From Bacillota bacterium (GTDB lineage Bacteria; Bacillota; UBA4882; UBA8346): a DNA stretch of 34,204 bases. The translations under genes and the position numbers were made by a program. Positions 25,830 through 34,170 of this stretch are shown one piece after another. The stretch covers positions 1-34,204 of the forward strand of contig JAAYHS010000137.1 in NCBI GenBank assembly GCA_012735315.1, read 5' to 3'. Numbering within the stretch: position 1 is the first letter of the stretch; each line of letters starts with the position of its first letter. The notes beneath the pieces were generated by a model. The model did not search any database, had not been told where the DNA came from, and was given only the letters and a program-made list of their open reading frames with translations.

Positions 25830-27616
25830 ATGCTTTAAAAACAGTTTTTGCCGGATTTCAAAACCGGCTGGTCAATACTTTCAGGTTGCGATCATTACGG
25901 TCCAAGTTTATCCTGGCTTTTGTAATTTTAAGCACGATTCCCATGATTATCTTGGCCTTTTTTTCCTATGGCGTTTATCATGATATCTTGCAACAAAATA
26001 TTCAATCATATACCAGCGAGGTTATTGACCGGGTCGATCGGAATCTGGAGATTTATTTGAGCGATCTGGAACGGATTTTGGAGCTGCGCAACGATTATTA
26101 TAATCTGCAATTTATCAAATTAAGTCTGGCGGGAGATGTTGAAGGCAACCGCAAGTTTACCTTCCGGCTTTGGGAAAATCTAAATAACATCCGACATTAT
26201 AAAACCGAATTAAGAGATGTTTCCATTACGACTATGGGTGGGGTAACGGTTGGTTGTTACGGCGTGAGTCATACCGATTTGGCGCAAAATGAATTGTTTC
26301 AGACTTTGGCCAACCGGACTTCCAAAGATGACAGCATCGCCATTTGGGGGCCTCATTCGGACTGGTTGGGCGGCCCCGTGTTTTCGGTCGGGAAGGCGAT
26401 TCATGGCGACTACGATAATTTTTTGGGCATGATGTGCATCGACGTTGATGTGGAATTATTGGATCGAATTTGCGGGAATATCAGGCTCGGTAAGACCGGT
26501 TACATCATGTTGATTGACGAAGATAACCGGATTATTTATCATCCGAATCCGGAATTAATCGGGAGAAGTATCGGCGCTTTGTTGGGAGAAGCCTCGCTCA
26601 CCGATTGGGAACAGGGTTTTACGACTAAAATGGGACCGGGCAATCAACTGATCGGGGTTAAGACTTTCACTCCGGCCAACTGGAAAATTATCGGGCTCTC
26701 AAACCGATTCGAACTGGCTACGGAGATGCAAAAGATTACCGGGCTTTCGTTAACCATCATTTTAAGCACCATTCTGGTTTTGGCGATAATGGCGGTCTAT
26801 TTCGCCAATTTGCTGACCAATCCCTTGAAGGAATTGCAGCAATCGATGAGGCAAGCCTCGGAGGACTTAAATACCAACGCTGAGATCCATACCATGGATG
26901 AGATCGGGCAACTGAGCGAAACCTTCAATCAAATGTTGGCCCGGATTCGCCAATTGATGAATCAGAGCGTTCAGGAACAGAAAAAACTGCGGCGCACCGA
27001 AATGAGAGCCCAGCAGGAACAAATTAATCCCCATTTCATCTATAACACGCTCGATCTAATCATCGGCCTCTTGGAAACGAATAAAAATGAAGATGTGATC
27101 AACACGGTGGAAGCGTTGGGAGCGTTTTTCCGGACCAGTCTCAGCCACGGCCAGGAGTTAATCACCATCCGCGAAGAAGCCGAGCATGTGCGGAATTATC
27201 TTTATATCCAACGGATCCGCCATGGGGATAAATATGATTATTCCATTGAAATCGAGGAGCGATTGCTGAATAAGAAAACTATTAAACTGATCCTCCAGCC
27301 GATCGTGGAAAACGCAATCTATCATGGGGTTAGGGAGTTGGAAACCGCCGGCGGCCTGATCACGATCAAAGGTTTTTTGATTGAAGCTTCGAATACGATC
27401 TGCTTTCAAGTAATCGACAACGGGGTCGGAATGGAACCTTCCAAGATGGAGGAGATCAATCGCTGCTTGCGGGAGAGCGGGACCGAACAACGGTATTTCG
27501 GGATCAGCAATGTCAATGAACGGATTAGACTGGCTTTTGGACCGGAATACGGTTTGGAGTTGAGCGCTACACCGGGCGGCGGAGTTACGGCGACGATCAA
27601 ATTGCCGGTTGTTTGA
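25814..27616 (+). CDS. YesM/AraS-type sensor histidine kinase
   Basis: A 600-residue membrane kinase. Helix 1 (about 32-53), an extracytoplasmic Cache region, helix 2 (about 312-335), HAMP (to about 385), a His_kinase domain with INPHFIYNTLD (phosphoacceptor His407) and a HATPase domain with ILQPIVENAIYHG (N box), DNGVGM and FGISNVNERIRLAFG. The gene overlaps the binding-protein gene by 16 bp; an alternative ATG at 25826 forms an ATGA overlap. It would phosphorylate the regulator encoded 18 bp downstream. Sugar sensing through the adjacent binding protein is inferred from the AraPST precedent. Confidence 0.94.
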   Translation: MGNEMNALKTVFAGFQNRLVNTFRLRSLRSKFILAFVILSTIPMIILAFFSYGVYHDILQQNIQSYTSEVIDRVDRNLEIYLSDLERILELRNDYYNLQFIKLSLAGDVEGNRKFTFRLWENLNNIRHYKTELRDVSITTMGGVTVGCYGVSHTDLAQNELFQTLANRTSKDDSIAIWGPHSDWLGGPVFSVGKAIHGDYDNFLGMMCIDVDVELLDRICGNIRLGKTGYIMLIDEDNRIIYHPNPELIGRSIGALLGEASLTDWEQGFTTKMGPGNQLIGVKTFTPANWKIIGLSNRFELATEMQKITGLSLTIILSTILVLAIMAVYFANLLTNPLKELQQSMRQASEDLNTNAEIHTMDEIGQLSETFNQMLARIRQLMNQSVQEQKKLRRTEMRAQQEQINPHFIYNTLDLIIGLLETNKNEDVINTVEALGAFFRTSLSHGQELITIREEAEHVRNYLYIQRIRHGDKYDYSIEIEERLLNKKTIKLILQPIVENAIYHGVRELETAGGLITIKGFLIEASNTICFQVIDNGVGMEPSKMEEINRCLRESGTEQRYFGISNVNERIRLAFGPEYGLELSATPGGGVTATIKLPVV

Positions 27617-27634
27617 GTAAAGGGGTGAAGAAGA

Positions 27635-29227
27635 GTGTTCGGACTGTTGCTGGTCGAAGATGAAGAAGCGATCAGAGAGAAACTCATGAACAACGTGGCT
27701 TGGGCCGATTATGGCTTTGAACCGGTCTTAGGCGCGGCCAACGGCCTTGAAGCGCTGGCTCTCTTGGAGAAGCATCCCGTTAAGATTATGGTGACCGATG
27801 TTCAGATGCCGAAAATGAATGGGATCGAACTGATTAAAGAGATCAAACGCCGCGAATACCAGATGAAGATCATCGTTATTTCCGGCTTTGCCGAGTTTGA
27901 GTATGCGCAGGAATCGATCAAACTGAATGTCTCCGATTATTTGCTTAAACCTTTCGCCAGTAAAAGACTGCTGGAGGTGGCGCTGCGTTTCAAGGAGGAG
28001 CTGGAAAAGGAGGAAGCCGAGCGGTCTGAAATGAACGACCTGCGGGATCAGTTAAAAAAAAACAAGGCCGCTCTGATTGAAAAACTCTTGTTGGACCTGC
28101 TTAACGGCAATGCGGTCGCCAATATTGAGGCTCAGTTGGATTTTTTGGGGCTCGGCGAGATTAATAACCGCGACTTTCAAGTGGCGGTGATCGAGATTCC
28201 TGAGAACCAATTATCGGAAATGAACGAAGAAGAAAAGTATCTCCTCAACTTGCACCTTTATCAACAGGTACAACGGTTGGCTGATGCCAACGCCTATCGG
28301 AATTTTGTAGTTAACCACCATCGCAACCAAGCAGTATTAATCTTCATTGAACCGGATCAAAATTTGCCGCTGCGTTTAGAGGAGATTTTATCCCAGACGC
28401 ATTTGGCGTTAAAGCTTTCGGTCGCCTGCGGATTGGGCCGTCAATACCGGGATTTGGCGGATCTGGACGTTTCCTACCGGGAGGCGTGTTCCGCGTTGCA
28501 ATACCGTTATTTATACGGAATGAATCAGGTTTTCTTTATTAATGATCTTAATCCCGATAATCAATCCTATCATAAAATCCTCAATGCGCTCCATCGCCAT
28601 CCGATTTTCGACAATATCAAAATCGGAGCGGCTTCAGCCATCGAAGAGGATTTGAAAAGGATCATCAATGAGATCCGTCTGGCCAAACTGAATCCCGAAT
28701 TATCGAAGATGGTGGCCAGTAATTTGATTCTGTTAACCCTTGCCACCCTAAATGAACTGGGGTATAACGCCGGTGAAATATTCGGCGCCAACGACACTAC
28801 CCTGGTCGACCTGAATCGGGTAGAAAGTTTGGAGGAGTTGGAGCGGCTTTTGGATTCGTTTTTTGACCGGATTAATGATTATATCCGGCAAAAACGCGCT
28901 TCCCTCAATCATCAATTAGTGGAGGAGATCCGGCGGTATCTGGATGAAAATTTCGCAGCGGATATTACACATTCCGCCATGGCCAATCGTTATAACATCA
29001 GTCCCAGCTATCTCAGTCTGTTATTTACGGAGCGGACCGGCAAGAATTTCATTGATTATCTCACCGAACGCCGGATCAAGAAAGCCAAAGAGTTGCTGAA
29101 ACATACCGATATGAAAATTTATGAAGTTTCCAACGCCGTCGGATATAAGGATTCATTTTATTTCAGCAATTGTTTTAAAAAGATGGCGGGCATGTCTCCC
29201 AGCGAATACCGGGAGAATACCAAGTGA
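27635..29227 (+). CDS. YesN/AraT-type response regulator with AraC DNA-binding domain
   Basis: A 530-residue regulator. The receiver domain (1-120) has acidic EDEE, phosphoacceptor Asp55 in VTDVQMPKMNG and the KPF lysine. A central region of about 250 residues is typical of YesN proteins, and a C-terminal AraC double helix-turn-helix (about 430-530) contains YNISPSYLSLLFTERTGKNF and GYKDSFYFSNCFKKMAGMSPSEYR. GTG start 27635 has AAGGGGTGAAG upstream. Likely targets are the transporter promoter near 18292-18370 and perhaps araA. It is followed by hairpins and a terminator, closing the sensor operon. Confidence 0.94.
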   Translation: MFGLLLVEDEEAIREKLMNNVAWADYGFEPVLGAANGLEALALLEKHPVKIMVTDVQMPKMNGIELIKEIKRREYQMKIIVISGFAEFEYAQESIKLNVSDYLLKPFASKRLLEVALRFKEELEKEEAERSEMNDLRDQLKKNKAALIEKLLLDLLNGNAVANIEAQLDFLGLGEINNRDFQVAVIEIPENQLSEMNEEEKYLLNLHLYQQVQRLADANAYRNFVVNHHRNQAVLIFIEPDQNLPLRLEEILSQTHLALKLSVACGLGRQYRDLADLDVSYREACSALQYRYLYGMNQVFFINDLNPDNQSYHKILNALHRHPIFDNIKIGAASAIEEDLKRIINEIRLAKLNPELSKMVASNLILLTLATLNELGYNAGEIFGANDTTLVDLNRVESLEELERLLDSFFDRINDYIRQKRASLNHQLVEEIRRYLDENFAADITHSAMANRYNISPSYLSLLFTERTGKNFIDYLTERRIKKAKELLKHTDMKIYEVSNAVGYKDSFYFSNCFKKMAGMSPSEYRENTK

Positions 29228-29387
29228 GCATTGGGTTTTTTTGAATTTTTGCCGGTAATATTAATCAAAAATAATCTATAATGATCAATTTTTTTCTATT
29301 CAAACCTTGGAAGGCTTTTTTTATAATGGATTCAGATTATCCCACCAACTCCTCAACTTAGTTACTTACCTCCGGTAAAATAGGCCA

Positions 29388-29423
29388 GTCAAGAGCTTTC
29401 CAATTTTTTGGAAAGCTCTTGAC
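29388..29423. repeat. Perfect 36-bp palindrome, 16-bp arms
   Basis: GTCAAGAGCTTTCCAA (29388-29403) is followed by TTTT and its exact complement to 29423. It is not followed by a T-run. It could be a bidirectional transcription barrier, a processed RNA hairpin or a protein site. It lies in the 425-bp spacer 29228-29652, which otherwise has only the terminator, a small GC hairpin and AT-rich sequence. Confidence 0.8.
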
Positions 29424-29431
29424 GTAAACTT

Positions 29432-29491
29432 AAAATAGCGGAATGTTTAGCGAAAAGATCGGGCGTCCGGCTAAACACCGCTATTTTTTTT
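29432..29491. terminator. Compound stem-loop terminator
   Basis: Outer stem AAAATAGCGG (29432-29441) / CCGCTATTTT (29478-29487), inner stem TGTTTAGC (29444-29451) / GCTAAACA (29470-29477), then a run of T to 29491. It ends the sensor operon; the A-rich left edge would let it work on the other strand too. Confidence 0.85.
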
Positions 29492-29504
29492 AATACCGTT
29501 CCGT

Positions 29505-29520
29505 GCGGCGCCGACGCCGC
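29505..29520. other. GC-rich hairpin
   Basis: GCGGCG (29505-29510) / CGCCGC (29515-29520) with a 4-nt loop, 15 bp after the terminator. No T-run and no known role. Confidence 0.45.
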
Positions 29521-29652
29521 CGTTTAAATCCTCCCGTAACAAAATAACCGACCGGAGCAGGGCGGTGATTTTAAAAATCGATGCCAAAGGCACGGTCCAA
29601 AGAGCATAGCTTACTTAATACTATATACTAAAAAGTCTAAAGGAAAGAAGTG

Positions 29653-30690
29653 ATGAATGTGTCGACCCAATGCCCTCCGGGTTCGTTTGTTTATAGTATC
29701 AAAGCGGGAGATACATTGTTCAGGCTTGCCCAAACATACGGCACCACCGTTAACGCTATTATCGCCATCAATCCGGGCATCAATCCCAATGCGCTTCAAA
29801 TCGGCCAACGAATCTGCATCCCCGGCGGAGCTCCGGTTGAATGCCCCGAAAATAGTTTTCCCTATGTAATCAGGAGTGGGGACACTTTATTCGCCTTAGC
29901 GCGACAATTTGGAACCACCGTAGCGGCGATTACCGCGATTAATCCGGGGATTGATCCCAATGCGCTTCGAGTTGGGCAAACGATTTGCATCCCCGGCGAG
30001 CCGACCGTAACTTGTCCGTCAGGGAGCTTTTCCTATACAATTCAGCGGGGTGACACGCTGTTTGCGTTGGCCCAAAGATACAACACCACCGTATCGGCCA
30101 TTTTAGCGCTTAACCCCGGCCTTGACCCCAACGCCCTCCAAATAGGCCGGATAATCTGCATTCCCGGCGCGGCGCCGCCAACCTGTCCGGAAGGTACCGT
30201 TTCTTATGAGATTCGAAGCGGGGACACTTTGTTCGCCTTAGCGCAACGCTTCGGGACGACCGTAGCGGCCATTTTGGCTCAAAACCCCGGTCTTGATCCC
30301 AACGCGCTCCGGATCGGCCAAATAATCTGTATTCCGCAAGCGGCGCCCGCTTGTCCGGGGGGTACTCTTTACACGATTCAGCAAGGCGACACCCTGTTTT
30401 TACTCGCCACCCGGTTCGACATTTCCGTGGGAGCGCTCCAAGCGGCCAATCCGGGGTTAGACCCGAACCGTTTGATTCCCGGACAACGGATCTGCATCCC
30501 GGCGACGCCGCCGATTACTTGCCCAGGCAATAACACTTATACCATCAGAGTGGGAGAAACGTTGAGTTCAATCGCGGAAAGGTTCACGGTTAGCGCGGCG
30601 GATATCTTAATCCTCAATCCCGGATTGCGACCCAGCGACTTTATTCCGGGCAGGACTATTTGTTTACCGACGACCCAGGCGCCGGTTTAA
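29653..30690 (+). CDS. Six-LysM-repeat protein with paired cysteines
   Basis: A 345-residue protein made of six LysM modules of about 57 residues (period about 171 bp, from 29671). Each has a GDTLF-type start, an INPG or LNPG middle and an ICIPG-type end, and binds N-acetylglucosamine glycans in the family. There is no signal peptide and no catalytic domain. Each module carries a Cys in a CP linker and a Cys in ICIP/ICLP, 12 in all, so disulfide pairing is plausible. The start is ATG 29653 after AAGGAAAG. Similar signal-less LysM proteins in spore-formers are coat or cortex proteins, but spore localisation here is only an inference. It is convergent with an amidase. Confidence 0.9.
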   Translation: MNVSTQCPPGSFVYSIKAGDTLFRLAQTYGTTVNAIIAINPGINPNALQIGQRICIPGGAPVECPENSFPYVIRSGDTLFALARQFGTTVAAITAINPGIDPNALRVGQTICIPGEPTVTCPSGSFSYTIQRGDTLFALAQRYNTTVSAILALNPGLDPNALQIGRIICIPGAAPPTCPEGTVSYEIRSGDTLFALAQRFGTTVAAILAQNPGLDPNALRIGQIICIPQAAPACPGGTLYTIQQGDTLFLLATRFDISVGALQAANPGLDPNRLIPGQRICIPATPPITCPGNNTYTIRVGETLSSIAERFTVSAADILILNPGLRPSDFIPGRTICLPTTQAPV

Positions 30691-30740
30691 ACGGATTGTC
30701 CTCTTAGGGTTTACGGGTTCAGCGTTACGCGTGCGGCTCG

Positions 30741-30780
30741 AAAAACGCCGGAAGTTGTCGTTCACTTCACGGCGTTTTTT
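30741..30780. terminator. Bidirectional terminator between LysM and amidase genes
   Basis: AAAAACGCCG (30741-30750) / CGGCGTTTTT (30770-30779), with inner GAAGT/ACTTC pairing and a single bulged A. It overlaps the amidase stop codon. Confidence 0.88.
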
Positions 30781-32566
30781 ATTTCCGGCGCATTTGGCCG
30801 GCGTAACGTTTGAGTCCGGTGATGATGGCGTCGGCGCAAGCCCTGCGGAAAGCGTCCGTTTTTAGATAGGCTTCTTCCTCGGGAACGATCATGTAAGCCG
30901 ATTCAATGAGCACGGCAGGCATTTGCGGCGCGCGGGCCAGGGCCAGGTTGCCGTAGTATAGGCCGTCGTCGCGTAGTTGAAATTCGCTTCCGGCAACGAA
31001 TGTTTCAACGTAAGCCTGATGAATTTCCTTAGCCAACGCCAGGCTCATCGGAGTATAGTAATAAACCCCGAAGCCCCGTTTGACGAAGGGGTTTCCTCCA
31101 TAGGGCAGGGCGTTGTTATGAAGGCTGATCAGAATGTCCGCCCGGTTTTCCCAAGCGATGGCCGGCCGCTGGTTCAGAGGAACGTTTTCATTGCCGGTGC
31201 GGGTCATGATGACTTTGACTCCTTCGGCTATTAAGCGCTGCTTTAAGACGAGGGCTTGGGCGAGATTGGCGTCTTTTTCGGCATAACCGGTGGGTCCGAC
31301 GGCTCCGGTATCGGCTGAATGACCGGGATCAACGGCGATGGTCAACCCTTCCAAAGGGGAGGCGTTGACTTTAAGCGGCGGAGGCGTCCGCAATTCCAAG
31401 ACGAAGCGGTTTTCTTCGTAGCGGGCGTCATAGCCCCACCAGCCGTTGGGAACGGTATCTATCCGCAGCCGGTAAGTCTCGGCGTCGTCTTGAAACCATC
31501 TTACTTGTTTAACTGCTCCGATTACCGGGTTGGTGATCCAATCGGTATTGGAAAAAGCGCCGTAGAAAAAGATATCGATATATTTCCCTTCGACATCGGG
31601 AATAATTTCAAAGGGAATCCTGCGCCCCAAGGGGATCCGGACTAAAGTTGAATTACCGGTTTTATTCAAAGTGACGTTTCCCGCTACGCTCCGGTTCGGT
31701 GGAGTTCCTTCCGGAAGCGGTTTAACTCGATTTTTATTCACCCAGACCGTTTTGGTCCCAGTGAGCCGGACCCGGTATTCGTTTCCCCTGCTCCCGGTTA
31801 TTTGCAATACGGTGCCTTGGGGAGGAAAGAGCAGGTATCCGGCCTTTTCATTTTGGGATAAAGCCGGTCCGGCGTACAGGACCGTATGGGGGGATATCGT
31901 TTCCACCATCACCGGGCGCTGGTTCGGGAACAGGGAAACTGTACCTTCCGATTCTTTGGTTTCCCGGCGGTGGCGATGATCGTCGAGAGTCGCTTGGATT
32001 TTGGCTTTGCGGAGTTTATCATTATTTTCAATCCGGTAAATTCCATGATAAATACCGGGTCTGGTCGGGGACTCGGTCATCGGGAATTTTCCCTTAACGC
32101 CGGTGATCGTGAAATAAGCCGTTTTCCCGGGACTCCCTTTACAAGTTACCTCCAAATAATCTCCGGGAAGCAGCTCCATATCTTCGCTCGGAGTTATGTA
32201 TTCGATGGTTAAGGGCGACTCGGGCGCGGGCTTTTCCGGTTCCGCCACATGAATCCTCCGAGTAAAGCGATAGGTATGATTATTCAATTGCAATTCGGCG
32301 TTGATCTGAAATTCCCCGGGAGCGAGTTTGACCATGGCTAGGAAACCGCCGCCGGGATGGATCGGAACCGGTTGGCCGTTGATCAAGAGCCTTCCTTCCG
32401 GAGGCGCCGAACCGTAAACGAAAGTGGAAGCCAAGGCCGGCAACCGGGCGTTCTCAGCCGGATGAACTATTTGAACGAGGTTTTCCGTAACCGGCATTGC
32501 CGAGTCGGCGAAGAGGACTCCGTGGAATAAAACGATAATCAATAAGGTGAAGATGATCCGTTTCAT
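30779..32566 (-). CDS. Secreted N-acetylmuramoyl-L-alanine amidase (Amidase_3)
   Basis: A 595-residue exported hydrolase that cleaves the bond between MurNAc and the stem peptide. A signal peptide (about 1-20, IIFTLLIIVLFHGVLFA) is followed by beta-rich domains, an SH3-like segment (about 215-285, ending in VWVNKNRVKPLPEG), an AMIN-like region (about 300-395), and a C-terminal Amidase_3 domain (about 405-590). The zinc ligands are in VDPGHSADTGAVGP, the EKDANLAQAL Glu and ISLHNNALP, and the catalytic Glu is in LIESAYM. It is longer than CwlC-like enzymes because of the N-terminal domains. Probably acts on the cell wall during growth or sporulation; it is convergent with the LysM gene. Confidence 0.93.
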   Translation of the reverse strand: MKRIIFTLLIIVLFHGVLFADSAMPVTENLVQIVHPAENARLPALASTFVYGSAPPEGRLLINGQPVPIHPGGGFLAMVKLAPGEFQINAELQLNNHTYRFTRRIHVAEPEKPAPESPLTIEYITPSEDMELLPGDYLEVTCKGSPGKTAYFTITGVKGKFPMTESPTRPGIYHGIYRIENNDKLRKAKIQATLDDHRHRRETKESEGTVSLFPNQRPVMVETISPHTVLYAGPALSQNEKAGYLLFPPQGTVLQITGSRGNEYRVRLTGTKTVWVNKNRVKPLPEGTPPNRSVAGNVTLNKTGNSTLVRIPLGRRIPFEIIPDVEGKYIDIFFYGAFSNTDWITNPVIGAVKQVRWFQDDAETYRLRIDTVPNGWWGYDARYEENRFVLELRTPPPLKVNASPLEGLTIAVDPGHSADTGAVGPTGYAEKDANLAQALVLKQRLIAEGVKVIMTRTGNENVPLNQRPAIAWENRADILISLHNNALPYGGNPFVKRGFGVYYYTPMSLALAKEIHQAYVETFVAGSEFQLRDDGLYYGNLALARAPQMPAVLIESAYMIVPEEEAYLKTDAFRRACADAIITGLKRYAGQMRRK

Positions 32567-32612
32567 TGATTCAGCCCCGGAAATGTTTTTGCGAACATCA
32601 TAAAGCTTCCGC

Positions 32613-32640
32613 TTACTATCTTTAACGTTTAATTCGTCAA
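32613..32640 (-). promoter_or_regulatory. Weak promoter candidate for amidase
   Basis: On the reverse strand TTGACG (32635-32640), a 16-nt spacer and TAGTAA (32613-32618). The -35 is good and the -10 poor. Confidence 0.25.
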
Positions 32641-32708
32641 AAGGTTACAGGATCTTGATCTGTAAATTATTTCATTAACTTTGCGAAAAATACTTTAAAA
32701 TGTTATGA

Positions 32709-32738
32709 TTGACAATCACGGGGCGGTAGTACTACAAT
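32709..32738 (+). promoter_or_regulatory. Promoter of the radical SAM gene with embedded palindrome
   Basis: TTGACA (32709-32714), an 18-nt spacer and TACAAT (32733-32738). The exact palindrome GTAGTACTAC (32726-32735) overlaps the -10 and could be a repressor site. The start codon is 62 nt further on. Confidence 0.6.
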
Positions 32739-32799
32739 TCATTTGTTGAATAAATTAGCGGCGCAAGCCTAAATCATTATCCAAAAGAAGGTCGGATCA

Positions 32800-34170
32800 G
32801 TGGTTCATACGTTTTTTTTGAACGGTATTCATGTTGCTTTGGATGTTAACAGCGGCAGCATTCATTTGGTGGATGAAAGCGTCCACCGGATCTTAAAAGA
32901 GTTTCCCAACGTTCCGCCGGAGGAGGGAGAGTTGCGGAAACGGTTCGAGCCCGAATATTCATGGGAAATGCTCCATGAGGCTTATCTGGAGATAAAATCG
33001 TTAATCGCTCAAAACCTCTTATACTCGCCGGAGATCACTTGGGATCAAATAGCGGAGATAGTGGCGGAACCCAAGGGGCTGAAGGCGCTTTGTCTGCATG
33101 TGGCCCATGATTGTAATTTGCGGTGCGATTATTGCTTTGCCGCCAAAGGGGATTATCATTCCGGAAGAAGCCTGATGCCGGGCGAGGTTGCGGTCAAAGC
33201 CGTCGAATTTTTGATACGAAACTCGGAACGTCATGAGTTGGAGATCGATTTTTTCGGCGGAGAACCATTGCTGAACTTTGAGACGGTGCGCCGGGCGGTC
33301 TCCTACGGGCGGGAACTGGAGCGAAGTTCCGGCAAGAAGCTTCATTTTACGGTCACCACCAACGGAACGCTGCTTAATGACGAGATCATCGAGTATCTGA
33401 ATGAAAATATCGACAATGTGGTGATCAGTATCGACGGCCGTCAAGAAGTCCATGACGCGATCCGCTATTTTGCGAACGGCAAAGGTTCCTATGAGAGAAT
33501 TCTCCCCCTGACCCGGAAATTGGTGGAGGGAAGGGGTTCGAAGGAGTATTACATCCGGGGCACTTATACCGCGAATAATCTGGATTTTACCAATGACGTG
33601 ATGCATTTGGCCGATTTGGGATTCCAGGAGATTTCGATTGAACCGGCGGTTGGGCAAATCGGGGCGGCCGCCATCACCCGGGAGCATTTGCCCCGGATTT
33701 TGGAAGAATACGAAACTCTGGCCCGAAAATATCTGGAACGGTTGGCCGCGGGCAAACCTTTCCGGTTTTACCATTTCAACCTGAATCTTTACGGAGGACC
33801 CTGCATTTATAAACGGATTACGGCCTGCGGCGCGGGAGTGGAATATTTGGCGGTTTCACCGCAAGGGGATTTATATCCCTGCCACCAGTTTGTCGGTGAA
33901 CCCGGTTTCCTGATGGGTAATCTGGAAGATGGTATTATCAATTTAGAGTTGCTGGAGCGGTTTAAAAGATCGAATATTTTCAGCAAGGAAGCTTGCAGGG
34001 GCTGTTGGGCCAAGTATTTTTGTTCCGGCGGCTGCCATGCCAACAGCTACTTTACCACCGGCGACATTGGACGGCCCGATGAACTGACCTGCGCCATGCA
34101 ACGTAAGAGAATCGAATGCGCGATCATGGTCGAGGTAATGCGGCGGATGGAGCCGGCAATTTGTAAGTAG
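32800..34170 (+). CDS. SCIFF-maturase-like radical SAM/SPASM protein
   Basis: A 456-residue radical SAM enzyme. N-terminal residues 1-90 form a small peptide-binding-like region. The cluster motif CNLRCDYC gives Cys105, Cys109 and Cys112 (CxxxCxxC). EIDFFGGEPLLNFE, TTNGTLLNDE and VVISIDGR are core motifs, and a C-terminal SPASM region has CGAGVEYLAVSPQGDLYPCHQF and CRGCWAKYFCSGGCHANSYF for auxiliary 4Fe-4S clusters. The overall sequence strongly recalls the maturase of six-cysteine SCIFF peptides, which forms thioether links. GTG 32800 follows AAGAAGG. No six-Cys peptide lies in the 233 bp upstream, where it is often found. A PqqE-like or other SPASM enzyme is less likely. Confidence 0.88.
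   Translation: MVHTFFLNGIHVALDVNSGSIHLVDESVHRILKEFPNVPPEEGELRKRFEPEYSWEMLHEAYLEIKSLIAQNLLYSPEITWDQIAEIVAEPKGLKALCLHVAHDCNLRCDYCFAAKGDYHSGRSLMPGEVAVKAVEFLIRNSERHELEIDFFGGEPLLNFETVRRAVSYGRELERSSGKKLHFTVTTNGTLLNDEIIEYLNENIDNVVISIDGRQEVHDAIRYFANGKGSYERILPLTRKLVEGRGSKEYYIRGTYTANNLDFTNDVMHLADLGFQEISIEPAVGQIGAAAITREHLPRILEEYETLARKYLERLAAGKPFRFYHFNLNLYGGPCIYKRITACGAGVEYLAVSPQGDLYPCHQFVGEPGFLMGNLEDGIINLELLERFKRSNIFSKEACRGCWAKYFCSGGCHANSYFTTGDIGRPDELTCAMQRKRIECAIMVEVMRRMEPAICK

Noticed and set aside
29671-30680. Regular repeats at 171-bp period as a CRISPR-like or satellite array
   Set aside because: The repeats are in-frame LysM modules of a coding gene.
33019-33774. 251-codon open frame antisense to the radical SAM gene
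   Set aside because: It is a mirror of the strongly motif-supported gene on the other strand, has no ribosome site and no recognisable domain.
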